A stretch of DNA of 64,000 nt from Lysobacter enzymogenes (lineage in GTDB: Bacteria; Pseudomonadota; Gammaproteobacteria; Xanthomonadales; Xanthomonadaceae), in assembly GCF_023617245.1 (NCBI RefSeq), contig NZ_CP067396.1, positions 1,178,001 to 1,242,000 on the forward strand, read 5' to 3'. Numbering within the stretch: the stretch's first letter is position 1; every line of letters starts with the position of its first letter. This document shows, piece after piece, positions 14,833 to 23,971 of the stretch. The translations under genes and the position numbers were made by a program. A model generated the notes under the pieces. The model made no database searches and was not told the origin of the DNA. It was given only the letters and a program-made list of their open reading frames with translations.

Positions 14833-17591
14833 GCCGCTTCTCCGGCGGCGTACGTATCGGCGTCGAGCGCGTCGGTGGCCGTCGGGCCGGCGCCCGACAC
14901 AGCGGCGCCGAACAGGGCGGCGCTGGGCAGAGCGAAATCGTGCAGCACGCGCGCCCCGCCGGAACGCGCGCGCAGCAGGCACAGGCCGACGCCGGCCGAG
15001 CCGGTGGCGAAGTCGCAGCTCAGCCGCTGGCTCAGCGCGCCGGGGAAGGCCAGGCCTTCGTCGGTGCGGGTGGCGAACAAGGCGATGCCCTGCAGGACTT
15101 CGTCGAGTTGATGGCGGAAGCGGGCTTCGCCGGTGACCAGCCACAGGTCGTGCAGGAAGTCGGCGATGCCGGCCAGCCCGTCGAGCTGGCCGACGTTGAC
15201 CGAGAGCTTGCTGAAGGCCGAATGGGCCAGATCGCAGGCCACGGCGAGGTAATCCGGACGCCGGTCGAGCACGCCCATGCGCAGCAGCACGCCGCCCATG
15301 CCCGCCGCGCCGTTGGACCAGTACGGCATCAGCCGCATGTCCTTGATGTCCACGCCCCATTGCAGCCGGCCCTTGGCATCGGTGACCGCGTGCGCGAGCA
15401 CGTAGTCGATGGCGAGCCGCGACAGCTCCCGACTGCGCGCGCAGTCGCCGGCGCGGGCGTATTCGGACAGGAACCAGGCGATGCCGGCGATGCCGCGCAG
15501 GTAGCCGTACTGGACCCGTTCCGCCTGGGCGCCGGTCTTCCAGTGCACGCCGTGCTCGCCTTCGATCGCGCTGCGGTGCAAATAGCCGGCGCAGTCCGCG
15601 GCCAGCGCCAGCGCGCCGCCGGCGCCGTTGCCGTGCAGCGACAACGCGGCCAGGCCGAGGCCGGCTTCGCCGGCGAACAGGTTGGCGCTGCGGTAGCGCA
15701 ACGGGCTCGCCGCGGCGCGCTGCAGCAGCGCGCCGGCGATGCCGGTGCGGCCGTGCAGGCCGTGGTACGCGGCGATCCCGGCCAGGCCGCTGTACAGGCC
15801 GATCTCGCGCACCTGCTCGCCGAGCAGGCGTTCGTCGGCGAGCGCGGCGGTCAGTTCCGCCGGCAATTCGCGCCCGGCCGCCTCCAGGAACAGGGCCACG
15901 CCGGTCGCGCCGTAGGCCAGGTTCCATTTGCCGGTTTCGTAGAGGCTCGGATCGCCCGGCCACACTTCGTTGGCCGACAGGCCGCGGTAGGACGCGAGAA
16001 TGAAATCGGCGATGCGCTGCGGCGCCTGCGGATCGTCGGCCAGGCGCAGCGGCTGCGGACGCGGCGCGGCCAGCGGCGCGCGCTGCAGCTTGAGTTCCTG
16101 CGGCGGGCCTTGCAACTGTTCGGCCAGGCGTTCGCAGATCGCCGTGGCGGCGTCCGGGTCGGCGCGCAGCAAGGCGTCGATGAGGTCGTAGACGTCGCCG
16201 GGCAGCCCGCTTTCGTAGACCAGCCGCTGCGCCAGCTCGCGATCGGACAGGATTCCCATCGCGGTCAGGCCCTGCAGCGGCATGATCGCCGAGAGCACGC
16301 ATTTGCCGAGCGCGTACCAATCGTCTTCCGGCGCCAGCGCGCCGCGGCGCTTGCGTTCGGGGTTCTCGAAGCCCTGGGTCGCCCACAGCGTTTGCCACGA
16401 CGAGCGTTCGTCGACGGCGACCACCGACTCGACGTCGATGACCTTCACCTGGTGGGTCTCGACTTCGATCAGGAAGTTGTTGGGCGAGACGTCGCCGAAC
16501 ATGACCCCGTGTTCGTGGCCGCTGCGGATCAGCGCGATGGCGTTGCGCGTCACCGGCACCAGCGCCCGCAGGAACGGCAACACCGGGCAGGTGCCGCGCA
16601 CGAACGGGCCGAGGAAGATCTCTTCGCGGACGAAGTACTGCATCCACGTCGGCCAATCCAGGTATTCCTCGGCCAGGAAGGTGTGCTCCCATTCCTTGAA
16701 CAGCGCATACGGCCTGGGCGCGATGTTCAGCGGTTCGAGCAGGCTGAGGATCGAGTATTCGTGGCTCACCGCTTCCGGCGCGGCGATGTAGCTGCCTTCC
16801 GCGCCGCGCCAGCCGGCGTGCGGGCGCGCTTCCTTGAGCACGACGGTATCGCCGGTTTCGCGGTCGACGGCGGTGTAGATCCCGCCGCTGTTGGAGAAGT
16901 AGATCGCTTCTTTAACTTCGAAACGGCCGCCCAGGTAGGGCGAATCGTCTTGCGGCTCGGGTTCGTGCTCGCGCTCGAACGGATCGGCCACCCACTCGGG
17001 CAGCTGGAACATCGGCTCGCGCTTGTCTTCGACCGCTTCGCCGTCGGGGCTTTGGATCATGTGCGCGACTTCGCCGTCCGCGCCCTGGCTTTTGACGCTG
17101 GTCAGGCCGCCGTAGCGGTAGAACACCACGCGCGAGCGCGGTACGCGCCGGTCGGTGAGGATGTAGGGGCCGTCGTAACCGATCATGGCCTCGCGCAGGC
17201 CGGCGGCGAGCGCGAGGAAGTGATCGTGATCGCGCGGGTAGACGGTGAAGAACTTGGCCGAGGCGGTGCGGGCGAAGTTCTTGGAGTTCATCATCTCCAG
17301 CAAGTGCCGGTCGGCGACGAACTTGAACCCGGCGCGCTCGCGCGCCAGCACCTCGACGACGGCGGCGACCTGCTGTCCGAGCCGGGTCAGATCCGGCGAG
17401 ACGTGCAGCTTGAAGCCCTGCGCCGGCAGCGTTTCGCCGTCGGGCATGGCCTGCAGCCAGAACGACCAGCGGTGCAGGCTCCAGCCCGGACCGAGGCGTG
17501 CGGCGACGACGTCGTGCCAGTCGGACAGATGCGGGTAGGAGTCGATCGATTCGAAGAATCGCGACTTCACCATCATGTTCTGCAAATGCAT
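14829..17591 (-). CDS. lanKC: Class III lanthionine synthetase (LanKC)
   Basis: A 920-residue three-domain enzyme that phosphorylates and eliminates Ser/Thr in the precursor and cyclises with Cys. The N-terminal ~200 residues correspond to the phosphoSer/Thr lyase region. The kinase domain has the ATP lysine in VVLKEARPH (about residue 250), the catalytic loop FGDVSPNNFLI (about 360) and a DVE metal motif in KVIDVESV. The C-terminal LanC-like domain (about 530-900) has the double-barrel repeats LYSGLAGIAAYHG and GSAGVGLCLL, but the zinc ligands are missing: the WCYG position reads WSNG (~758) and the CHG position reads LDG (~802). That marks class III rather than class IV. The ATG at 17591 follows GGGGAGAGGC; an in-frame ATG lies 10 codons upstream at 17621. 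Confidence 0.93.
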   Translation of the reverse strand: MHLQNMMVKSRFFESIDSYPHLSDWHDVVAARLGPGWSLHRWSFWLQAMPDGETLPAQGFKLHVSPDLTRLGQQVAAVVEVLARERAGFKFVADRHLLEMMNSKNFARTASAKFFTVYPRDHDHFLALAAGLREAMIGYDGPYILTDRRVPRSRVVFYRYGGLTSVKSQGADGEVAHMIQSPDGEAVEDKREPMFQLPEWVADPFEREHEPEPQDDSPYLGGRFEVKEAIYFSNSGGIYTAVDRETGDTVVLKEARPHAGWRGAEGSYIAAPEAVSHEYSILSLLEPLNIAPRPYALFKEWEHTFLAEEYLDWPTWMQYFVREEIFLGPFVRGTCPVLPFLRALVPVTRNAIALIRSGHEHGVMFGDVSPNNFLIEVETHQVKVIDVESVVAVDERSSWQTLWATQGFENPERKRRGALAPEDDWYALGKCVLSAIMPLQGLTAMGILSDRELAQRLVYESGLPGDVYDLIDALLRADPDAATAICERLAEQLQGPPQELKLQRAPLAAPRPQPLRLADDPQAPQRIADFILASYRGLSANEVWPGDPSLYETGKWNLAYGATGVALFLEAAGRELPAELTAALADERLLGEQVREIGLYSGLAGIAAYHGLHGRTGIAGALLQRAAASPLRYRSANLFAGEAGLGLAALSLHGNGAGGALALAADCAGYLHRSAIEGEHGVHWKTGAQAERVQYGYLRGIAGIAWFLSEYARAGDCARSRELSRLAIDYVLAHAVTDAKGRLQWGVDIKDMRLMPYWSNGAAGMGGVLLRMGVLDRRPDYLAVACDLAHSAFSKLSVNVGQLDGLAGIADFLHDLWLVTGEARFRHQLDEVLQGIALFATRTDEGLAFPGALSQRLSCDFATGSAGVGLCLLRARSGGARVLHDFALPSAALFGAAVSGAGPTATDALDADTYAAGEAA

Positions 17592-17854
17592 GCCTCTCCC
17601 CTGAGGACTTCCGTTGCGCAACGGATCCCGCCGCGGCTCGGCGCAGCGGCGCGCCCGCGTTCCGCGGACGAAGCGATCCGGTCCGATTGTGTGTGTTGCG
17701 CTGCGCGCGAGGGCTTATCGCCGAAGGGGAGTTCGGCCGCGATCGGCAGAGGCGGAATCTTTCGCCGCTATCGATGCAAGGATGCGTTCTCGCGAACGCG
17801 GTGCCTGGTGCGCAGTGGTTTCGACGTCCTGTCTGTTGTGTCCTTGATGAACTC

Positions 17855-17883
17855 AGAATCGTTTGCGCGTGTATCGCTGTCAA
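17855..17883 (-). promoter_or_regulatory. Candidate sigma-70 promoter for the lanthipeptide locus
   Basis: On the minus strand a perfect -35 TTGACA (17883-17878) is followed, after a 17-nt spacer, by GATTCT (17860-17855) as a -10 with three matches. An unusually AT-rich stretch upstream (about 17895-17925, reading AAAATCACGAAAAACATC) resembles an UP element. It would give a leader of about 255 nt before lanKC. The whole gap 17592-18020 holds no gene I can support; the AT-rich segment stands out from the surrounding DNA. Confidence 0.5.
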
Positions 17884-18020
17884 TCGTAGCGCTGTGTCTT
17901 TTATGATGTTTTTCGTGATTTTCATCGCGAATCAAGCAATGTGCGAGATCGCGCTGCGCAACACGACCGTACGTGTTTTCCAGCATGTTGCGCGCGCGAA
18001 ACATCATGGCTCGCAGTGGA

Positions 18021-20456
18021 TCAAGGCGCGCGCAACACTTGCATCGGGTGCACCCGCGATGCGCGCAGCGCCGGCGCGATGCTGGCGAGCAAGCCGGCCG
18101 ACGCCAACGCCGCGAGCACCGCGGCGATGGCCAGCGGGTCGGCCGCGCTGACGCCATACAAGAAGCCCTGGATCAATCGCGACAGCGCCAGCGCCGCGAT
18201 CAGGCCGATCAACAGGCCCAGGCCGACCTGCAGCGCCGCGTCCTTCAATACCAGCCGCAGCAGGCTCGCCGGTTGCGCGCCGAGCGCGGCGCGCACGCCG
18301 AACTCGTGCTGGCGCGCGCCGACCACGACCGAGGTCACCGCGTACAGGCCGATCGACGCGAGCAGCAGCGCGATCGCCGCGAACACGCCGACCAGCAGCA
18401 GCGCGAGGCGTTGCTGGTCGGTCGTGCCGGCGACCACCGCGTCCATGCCGCGCACGTTGGCGATGGGCTGGTCCGCGTCGATCTCGGCCATGGCCGCGCG
18501 CAGCTGCGGCTCGTAGGTCTGCGGCGCGCCGGCCACGCGCAGCGCGTAGTTGAGCGGGGCGAAATCGCGCAGGGTGGTCCACACCTCGTCGGAAATCTGC
18601 GCCAGCGGCACGTACACCACCGGCGGCGGCGCTTCGCCGGGGCCGTACTGGCGCACGTCGCCGACCACGCCGACGATGCGCATCGCCACCGTGCGTTCGC
18701 CGCGGTCGGGTCCGTGCAGGATCTGTCCGAGCGGATTGCCGCTGAGATAGCGCTGGGCGAAGGACTCGCTGACCAGGCACACCGGCTCGCCGCCGGCGCG
18801 GTCGCGATCGTCCAGGCCGCGTCCGGCGCGCAGCGGGACGCGCAGCGCGTCGAGGAAGCCGGCGCTGACCGGCCGGTACTGCGGCCCGATCTGGCGGCCG
18901 TCGGCGAGGCCCACCGGCATGTTGAGCTGCGAGCCGGTCGGCAGGTTGGTCGAGGCGCCGACCGCCTGCACCCCGGGCAGCCGCGCCAGCCGTTCGAGGA
19001 AGCGCCGGGTCTGCCGCTCGACCGCGGCGGTGTCGGGATACAGCGTCTTCACCGGCGACAGGCTGAAGGTCAGCACCGGCGCCGCGTCGAAGCCCATCGG
19101 CGTGGTCGCCAGCGAATAGAGATTGCGCGAGAACAGCGCGGCCGCGGTCAGCAGCACCACCGCGATGGCGATCTGCGCGACCACCAGCGCGCGGCCCAGG
19201 CGACCGGCCGCGCGGCTCCAGCCGCCGCGGCCGCCGCCGACCAGCTCATGGGCGAGGTTGGCGCCGCGTCCGCGCCAGACGCCGAACAACGCCGCCAGCG
19301 AAGCGACCGACAGCGCGGTGACCGCCGCGAACAGCCACGACAGCGCGGTGAAGCGGACCTGCGCGCCGCGCAGCCATTCCGGCGGCACCAGCGCCGCCAT
19401 CAGGGTCAGCGCGACCCAGGCCAGGGCCACGCCGATCAGCGCGCCGAGCGCGCCGATCAGCGCGCCCTCCATCAGCGCCGGCAGGACCAGGCGCGAGGTC
19501 GGCGCGCCCATCGCCGCGCGCACTGCGGTCGCGTGGCTGCGGGCGATCGCGCGCAGCGCCATCAGGTTGGTCAGGTTGATCGCCACGATCAGCAGCACGC
19601 AGGCGGCGGCGCCGGCGAACAGCAGCAGGGTCGCGCCGGACGTGCTGGTGAAACTGTGCTTGAGCGGCTGCGCGTCGAAGCGCTGGTCGGCGAAATTGCG
19701 GTAGGCGTTCTCGCCGATCGCCGCGCGGCGTTCGTTCAGCGCAGCCTTGATCGAGGCGTCGGCCTGGACGCTGAGCGCGCCGGCGTCGACGCCCTCGCGC
19801 ATGCGCGCGACCAGGAACTCGTTGGTCGCCGCCGACTCGGGATTCGACGGCAGCTGCATCGGCAGCATCAGGTCGAACGCGATCGGCCATTGGAAATCGG
19901 CGGGCAGGATGCCGACCACGGTCGCCGGGCGGCCTTCCAGGCGCAGGGTGCGGTTGAGCAGGCCCGGATCGCCGCCGAAGTGGCCGATCCAGAACGCGTG
20001 GCTGACGATGACCGCGGCCGGCCCGTTCTTGCGGTCTTCTTCGGCGCTGAAGTTGCGGCCCATCGCCAGCGGCTGGCCGAGGGTGTCGAGAAAGCCGCGG
20101 TCGGCGCTGACCGTCGCGGCCACCACCGGCGCCTGTCCGCTGGAGAGGTTGGTGGTGGAGCGGTAGCCGGTGATCAATCCGGCCGAACGCAGCTGCGGCA
20201 GCTCGCGCAGGCGCGCGAACAGCAGCGGCGAGGCGACGTTGGTGCCGTCGCCCTGGGCCGCGCCGAGGGTGACCAACTGCTGCGATTGCGGGAACGGCAA
20301 CGGCCGCAGCAAGGCCTGGTCGATCAGCGAGAACACCGCGGCGGTGGTGGCCACGCCCAGCGCGAGCGTCGCCGCGGCCAGGGTCAGGTAAGCGGGGCGG
20401 CGCAGCAGCGCGCGCCAGGTCTGCCAGGCTTCGGCGATCGCCACGTCGGCTTTCAT
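18021..20456 (-). CDS. ABC transporter permease, ADOP/MacB-FtsX type
   Basis: An 811-residue inner-membrane protein with the ADOP layout: an N-terminal helix (LTLAAATLALGVATTAAVFSL), a MacB-like periplasmic core, and two FtsX permease blocks. The first is around residues 265-450 (LLLFAGAAACVLLIVAINLTNLMALRA) and the second at the C-terminus (LALLLVGVFAAIALLLASIGLYAVTSV). The ARQHEFGVRAALGA segment is typical of FtsX permeases. It is third in the operon adaptor-ATPase-permease, 10 nt after the ATPase gene, and is probably a mechanotransmission-type exporter of a peptide, lipid or toxic compound. The substrate is not evident. Confidence 0.9.
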   Translation of the reverse strand: MKADVAIAEAWQTWRALLRRPAYLTLAAATLALGVATTAAVFSLIDQALLRPLPFPQSQQLVTLGAAQGDGTNVASPLLFARLRELPQLRSAGLITGYRSTTNLSSGQAPVVAATVSADRGFLDTLGQPLAMGRNFSAEEDRKNGPAAVIVSHAFWIGHFGGDPGLLNRTLRLEGRPATVVGILPADFQWPIAFDLMLPMQLPSNPESAATNEFLVARMREGVDAGALSVQADASIKAALNERRAAIGENAYRNFADQRFDAQPLKHSFTSTSGATLLLFAGAAACVLLIVAINLTNLMALRAIARSHATAVRAAMGAPTSRLVLPALMEGALIGALGALIGVALAWVALTLMAALVPPEWLRGAQVRFTALSWLFAAVTALSVASLAALFGVWRGRGANLAHELVGGGRGGWSRAAGRLGRALVVAQIAIAVVLLTAAALFSRNLYSLATTPMGFDAAPVLTFSLSPVKTLYPDTAAVERQTRRFLERLARLPGVQAVGASTNLPTGSQLNMPVGLADGRQIGPQYRPVSAGFLDALRVPLRAGRGLDDRDRAGGEPVCLVSESFAQRYLSGNPLGQILHGPDRGERTVAMRIVGVVGDVRQYGPGEAPPPVVYVPLAQISDEVWTTLRDFAPLNYALRVAGAPQTYEPQLRAAMAEIDADQPIANVRGMDAVVAGTTDQQRLALLLVGVFAAIALLLASIGLYAVTSVVVGARQHEFGVRAALGAQPASLLRLVLKDAALQVGLGLLIGLIAALALSRLIQGFLYGVSAADPLAIAAVLAALASAGLLASIAPALRASRVHPMQVLRAP

Positions 20457-20466
20457 CGCGCGCGCC

Positions 20467-21225
20467 TCAGGCTTCGGCCAACGCCGGCATGGCGTCGTAG
20501 TGGTGGCGCAGGCGTTCGAAGGCGTCTTCGTCGACGATCTTGCCGTCGAGCATGTGCACGATGCGCTGCGCGCGCTGGGCGAAGGACGCGTCGTGGGTGA
20601 CCATGCACAAGGTGGCGCCGGCGCGGTGCAGTTGCTCCAGCAGTTGCACCACCGCCTCGCCGTTGCGGCTGTCGAGGTTGCCGGTGGGTTCGTCGGCGAG
20701 CAGGATCGCCGGCTGCCCCGCCAGCGCGCGCGCCACCGCCACGCGCTGTTGCTGGCCGCCGGACAGCTGGCCGGGGTAGTGCTGCAGGCGGTGGCTCATG
20801 CCGACCAGGTCCAGCGCCTCGCGCACCTGGCGCTTGCGCTGGGCCTTGTCGATGTCGTCGCGGTAGGTCAGCGGCAGCTCGACGTTCTCCTCGACGCTCA
20901 GATCGGCGATCAGGTTGAACGACTGGAAGATGAAGCCGATCTGGCGGTTGCGGATGCGCGCGCGCTCGGCGTTGCCCAGTTCGGTCACATCGCGTCCCTG
21001 CAGCCAGTACTGGCCGCCGTCGGCGCCGTCGAGCAGGCCCAGCAACGACAGCAGGGTCGACTTGCCGCAGCCGGACGGGCCGGTGATGGCGACGAAATCG
21101 CCGCGCGCGATCTCCAGCGAGACCTGCGACAGGGCGTGGGTCTCCAGTTCGTCGGTGTGGAACACCTTCTGCAGCGCCTGCAGGCGGATCAGCGGCTCGG
21201 ACGGGCGGTCGTGCGATTGGGCCAC
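20467..21225 (-). CDS. ABC transporter ATP-binding protein (MacB/LolD-like)
   Basis: A 252-residue ATPase with Walker A GPSGCGKST, signature LSGGQQQR, Walker B ILLADEPTGNLD and H-loop VTHD, all typical of the MacB/LolD group. I start at the GTG at 21225, preceded by CCGGAG at 9 nt and 14 nt after the adaptor stop. An upstream ATG at 21273 would overlap the adaptor gene by 34 nt. It powers the permease encoded immediately downstream. Confidence 0.9.
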   Translation of the reverse strand: MAQSHDRPSEPLIRLQALQKVFHTDELETHALSQVSLEIARGDFVAITGPSGCGKSTLLSLLGLLDGADGGQYWLQGRDVTELGNAERARIRNRQIGFIFQSFNLIADLSVEENVELPLTYRDDIDKAQRKRQVREALDLVGMSHRLQHYPGQLSGGQQQRVAVARALAGQPAILLADEPTGNLDSRNGEAVVQLLEQLHRAGATLCMVTHDASFAQRAQRIVHMLDGKIVDEDAFERLRHHYDAMPALAEA

Positions 21226-21239
21226 GGGGACAACTCCGG

Positions 21240-22496
21240 TTAGCGGATGCGAAGGGCTTCGAACTGGTTCCACTGGCTGGTGTCGGACAGGATCACGCGG
21301 TCGCCGTTGCGCAGGCCGGCGAGCACCGCGATGCGGTCGCTCGACGCCGCGCCGTAGGTCACGCTGGTGCGCCGCGCCACGTCCGCGCCGGCGGGCAGCA
21401 CGAACAGGCTGGACACGCTGTTGGGCGCGGCCAGCGGCGGCCGGCCGATGCTGACCACGTCCTTCTGCAGCCCGAGCACGATGCGGCCGTCCACCGACAG
21501 GTCCGGGCGCGCGCCGGGCGGCAGCTTGGACGCCAGTTCCACGTCGATGGCGACGCTGCCGTCGCGCACCGCCGGGTCGATCCGGCCGATGCGGCCTTCG
21601 ACCACGCCGTTGTGGGTATCGATGTTGACCGGCAGGCCGAGCACCAGGTCCTTGGCCTGGACCTCCGGCACGCTGAGCCGGGCCAGCAGCGCTTCCGGCC
21701 GCGCGACCCGCGCCAGGTTGGCGCCGGCGGCGACCTGTTGGCCGGGTTCGGCGACCACCTGTTGCAGGATGCCGGAGATGCCGGCGACGACCACCAGCGA
21801 GGCGGCCTCCTGGCGGGCGATCTCCAGCGCGCTGCGGGCGCCGTCGCGCTGGGCCTCGGACGCGCGGATCTGCGCCTGCACGTTCTGCCGGAACGCGGCG
21901 GAGCGCTTGCGCTGGATCTCCAGCAACTGCCGGTTCTGGTCGGCGGTGATCGTGGCCTGGCGCGCTTCCAGCCGCGAGATCACGCCCTTCTGTTCGCCGA
22001 GCACCGAGGCGTCGGCCTTCATCTGGTTGATCCGGAAGGTCGACTCGGCCTCGGCCAGGGTCGACTCATGGTCGAGCAGTTCGGAGGTCAGCGCGGTGCG
22101 CTTGGCGGCGACGTCGGCCTCGGCGCCGGCCAGCGCCGCCTCGGCCTTGCCGAGGTTGGCGGCGGCGGCCGGATTGAACAGGCGCAGCACCACGGTGTCG
22201 GGTTCCACCCGCGCGCCGGGCAGCACCACCACCTGTTGCACGGTGGCGGTGGTGCCGGCGGTGATCCAGCGGATGTCCTTGGGCACCAGGGTGCCGCTGG
22301 CGCGGATCTCGACCTGCATCGGCCCGCGCCGGGCGTCGTCGATCCACACCTGGGTGCGGGCCACGCTCGGCATGGCCTGGCCGAGGCTCCACAGCGCCGC
22401 CACGGCGCACAGCGCCAGCGCCGCGGCGGCGGCCAGCGCGAGGCGGTGGCGTTTCCAGAACGGGCGGCGGGCGGCGGGCGACTTGGCGATGTCCAT
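21240..22496 (-). CDS. Periplasmic adaptor (HlyD/MacA-type membrane fusion protein)
   Basis: A 418-residue membrane fusion protein, first gene of the efflux operon. An N-terminal anchor helix (LALAAAAALALCAVAALWSL) is followed by a lipoyl-type half (IRASGTLVPKDIRWI), a long coiled coil (roughly residues 100-230) and the second lipoyl half (VVVAGISGILQQVVAEPGQQV). The beta-barrel and membrane-proximal parts end the protein. No outer-membrane partner gene lies here. The ATG at 22496 is the only good start before the anchor; it sits only about 2 nt from the start site predicted by the sigma-54 promoter, so the mRNA could be leaderless. Confidence 0.9.
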   Translation of the reverse strand: MDIAKSPAARRPFWKRHRLALAAAAALALCAVAALWSLGQAMPSVARTQVWIDDARRGPMQVEIRASGTLVPKDIRWITAGTTATVQQVVVLPGARVEPDTVVLRLFNPAAAANLGKAEAALAGAEADVAAKRTALTSELLDHESTLAEAESTFRINQMKADASVLGEQKGVISRLEARQATITADQNRQLLEIQRKRSAAFRQNVQAQIRASEAQRDGARSALEIARQEAASLVVVAGISGILQQVVAEPGQQVAAGANLARVARPEALLARLSVPEVQAKDLVLGLPVNIDTHNGVVEGRIGRIDPAVRDGSVAIDVELASKLPPGARPDLSVDGRIVLGLQKDVVSIGRPPLAAPNSVSSLFVLPAGADVARRTSVTYGAASSDRIAVLAGLRNGDRVILSDTSQWNQFEALRIR

Positions 22497-22507
22497 GCGG
22501 GGTTCCA

Positions 22508-22523
22508 CGCAAGGAGCGTGCCA
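22508..22523 (-). promoter_or_regulatory. Sigma-54 (RpoN) promoter of the efflux operon
   Basis: On the minus strand the sequence TGGCACGCTCCTTGCG matches the RpoN consensus TGGCACG-N4-TTGC exactly, with GG (-24) and GC (-12) separated by 10 nt. It lies just before the adaptor start. The divergently placed activator is not needed to infer it, but the two-component genes immediately upstream encode an NtrC-type activator, which fits. Confidence 0.85.
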
Positions 22524-22573
22524 GCGCCGATGAACGTCTAAGTGTCTGATCCTGTGTGGGAGCGACACCGCGA

Positions 22574-22602
22574 CCGTCCGGAATCGGACATCGCACCGTC
22601 CG
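22574..22602. promoter_or_regulatory. Possible activator binding sites upstream of the sigma-54 promoter
   Basis: An inverted repeat GTCCG-GAAT-CGGAC (22576-22589) and a second ACCGTCCG copy (22595-22602) lie about 50-80 bp upstream of the -24 element. This is the distance at which enhancer-binding proteins usually act. That the NtrC-type regulator encoded at 23972-25399 binds here is inferred. Confidence 0.45.
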
Positions 22603-22656
22603 TTTGCGGTCGCGCCCGCTACGGTCGCGGCCGCCGCCGGGCCGGTGCCGCGCCGC

Positions 22657-23967
22657 TCATGCCGCCCACAGCGGCAGTTCCAGTTCGGCCACCGCGCCGT
22701 CGTGGCCGTCGTCGCGGTTGCGCAGGCTCAGCCGGCCGCCCTGCGCTTCCACGATCTGCCGCGACAGCACCAGGCCGATGCCGGAGCCCTCGGGCTTGGT
22801 GGTGAAGAAGGGCACGAACAGATTGTCGCTGGCCGGCAGCCCGTGGCCGCGGTCGAGGATGCGCACCAGCGCGCGTCCGTCCTCGGCGCTCCAGCGCACC
22901 CGGATCTCGTCCTCGCCGCCGGCCTCGGCGGCGTTGCGCAACAGGTTGATCAGCGCCTGCTGCAACTGATCGCGGTCGGCGCGCACGCACAGGTCGTCGC
23001 CCTCGTCCAGGACGATGCGCGCGCCGCAGCGGTCCAGCAGCGCGGCCGCATCGGTGCAGGCCGCGCGCAGCGACACCGCGTGCGGCTGCGGGCGCGGCAG
23101 CCGCGCCAGCGCGGCGTAGCCGGCGATGAAGCGCTGCAGCGACTGCGCGCGCTCGCCGATCAGGCGCAGGCCGGCGCGGACGTCGTCGCCGGCGTCGCCG
23201 CGTTCGATCAGCCGTTGCAGGGTGTCGGCCAGCGAGATGATCGGGGTCATCGAATTGTTGATCTCGTGGCCGAGCACCCGCAGCAGGCGTTCGAACGCCT
23301 GCGTTTCTTCCTCGCGCAGGGCCTGCTCGATCGGCTGCACCACCAGCAGGTGGCCGGCCAGGCTGCGGCTGCGCAGCGGGCTGTGGGTGATCTGCCAGCG
23401 CCCGCCGCGGGCCGGGAACTCGTACGCGCGCACCCGGCTGGCCGGGGCTTCGGGGTCGGCGCGCATGAGCTCGCCCAGGCCCAGTTCGCTCCAGGTGCGG
23501 CCGACCAGCGCGGTCGCGTCGGCGCCGAGCAGGCGCGCGCCGGCCGGATTGATCAGCTTCAGCCGGCCGTCGGCCTCGAAGGTCAGCACCGCGCCGTCCA
23601 GGCCGGCCAGGGTCTTGCTGAGCAGTTGCAGGGTTTCGTGCAGGTCGTGGCGTTCGCGCTGCAGGTGGTCGGCCAGGGCGTTGAGGGTGGCGGCGAGCTC
23701 GGCGTAGCCGCCGGGGCCGGCGGGCGGCCGCACGCGCACGCCGTAGTCGCCGTCGCGCAGCGCGTCGGCGAGGGTGCCGAGCGTGCGCAGGCGGTGCGGT
23801 TCGCGCGGGCGCAGGCTCAACGCGATCGTCGCGGTGAGCGCCAGCACCAGCGCCATCAGCGCCGCGCCGACGAACCCGTCGGGGCGCCCGGCGATCAGCA
23901 CCAGGCCCAGCGCCGCCAGCGCGGGCGAGGCGATCGCGGCGGCGGCGAGCAGGGCGCGCGAACGCAT
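22657..23967 (-). CDS. NtrY-like sensor histidine kinase
   Basis: A 436-residue membrane sensor kinase. Two N-terminal helices (about residues 5-25 and 30-52) are followed by a HAMP-like linker, a PAS-like domain (LLSKTLAGLDGAVLTFEADGRL), the H-box VLGHEINNSMTP with the phospho-histidine, the N-box QALINLLRNAAEAGG, and the G boxes DRGHGLP and GSGIGLVLSRQIVEAQGG. It starts 4 nt after the regulator stop, so the pair is co-translated. The short periplasmic part suggests an intramembrane or intracellular signal, possibly envelope stress; this is inference. Confidence 0.93.
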   Translation of the reverse strand: MRSRALLAAAAIASPALAALGLVLIAGRPDGFVGAALMALVLALTATIALSLRPREPHRLRTLGTLADALRDGDYGVRVRPPAGPGGYAELAATLNALADHLQRERHDLHETLQLLSKTLAGLDGAVLTFEADGRLKLINPAGARLLGADATALVGRTWSELGLGELMRADPEAPASRVRAYEFPARGGRWQITHSPLRSRSLAGHLLVVQPIEQALREEETQAFERLLRVLGHEINNSMTPIISLADTLQRLIERGDAGDDVRAGLRLIGERAQSLQRFIAGYAALARLPRPQPHAVSLRAACTDAAALLDRCGARIVLDEGDDLCVRADRDQLQQALINLLRNAAEAGGEDEIRVRWSAEDGRALVRILDRGHGLPASDNLFVPFFTTKPEGSGIGLVLSRQIVEAQGGRLSLRNRDDGHDGAVAELELPLWAA

Positions 23968-23971
23968 CGGG

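Noticed and set aside
17768..18157. 129-codon minus-strand frame across the AT-rich island upstream of lanKC, considered as a third small gene of the locus
   Set aside because: It overlaps the end of the permease gene, lacks a ribosome site and has no leader or core like the two precursors.
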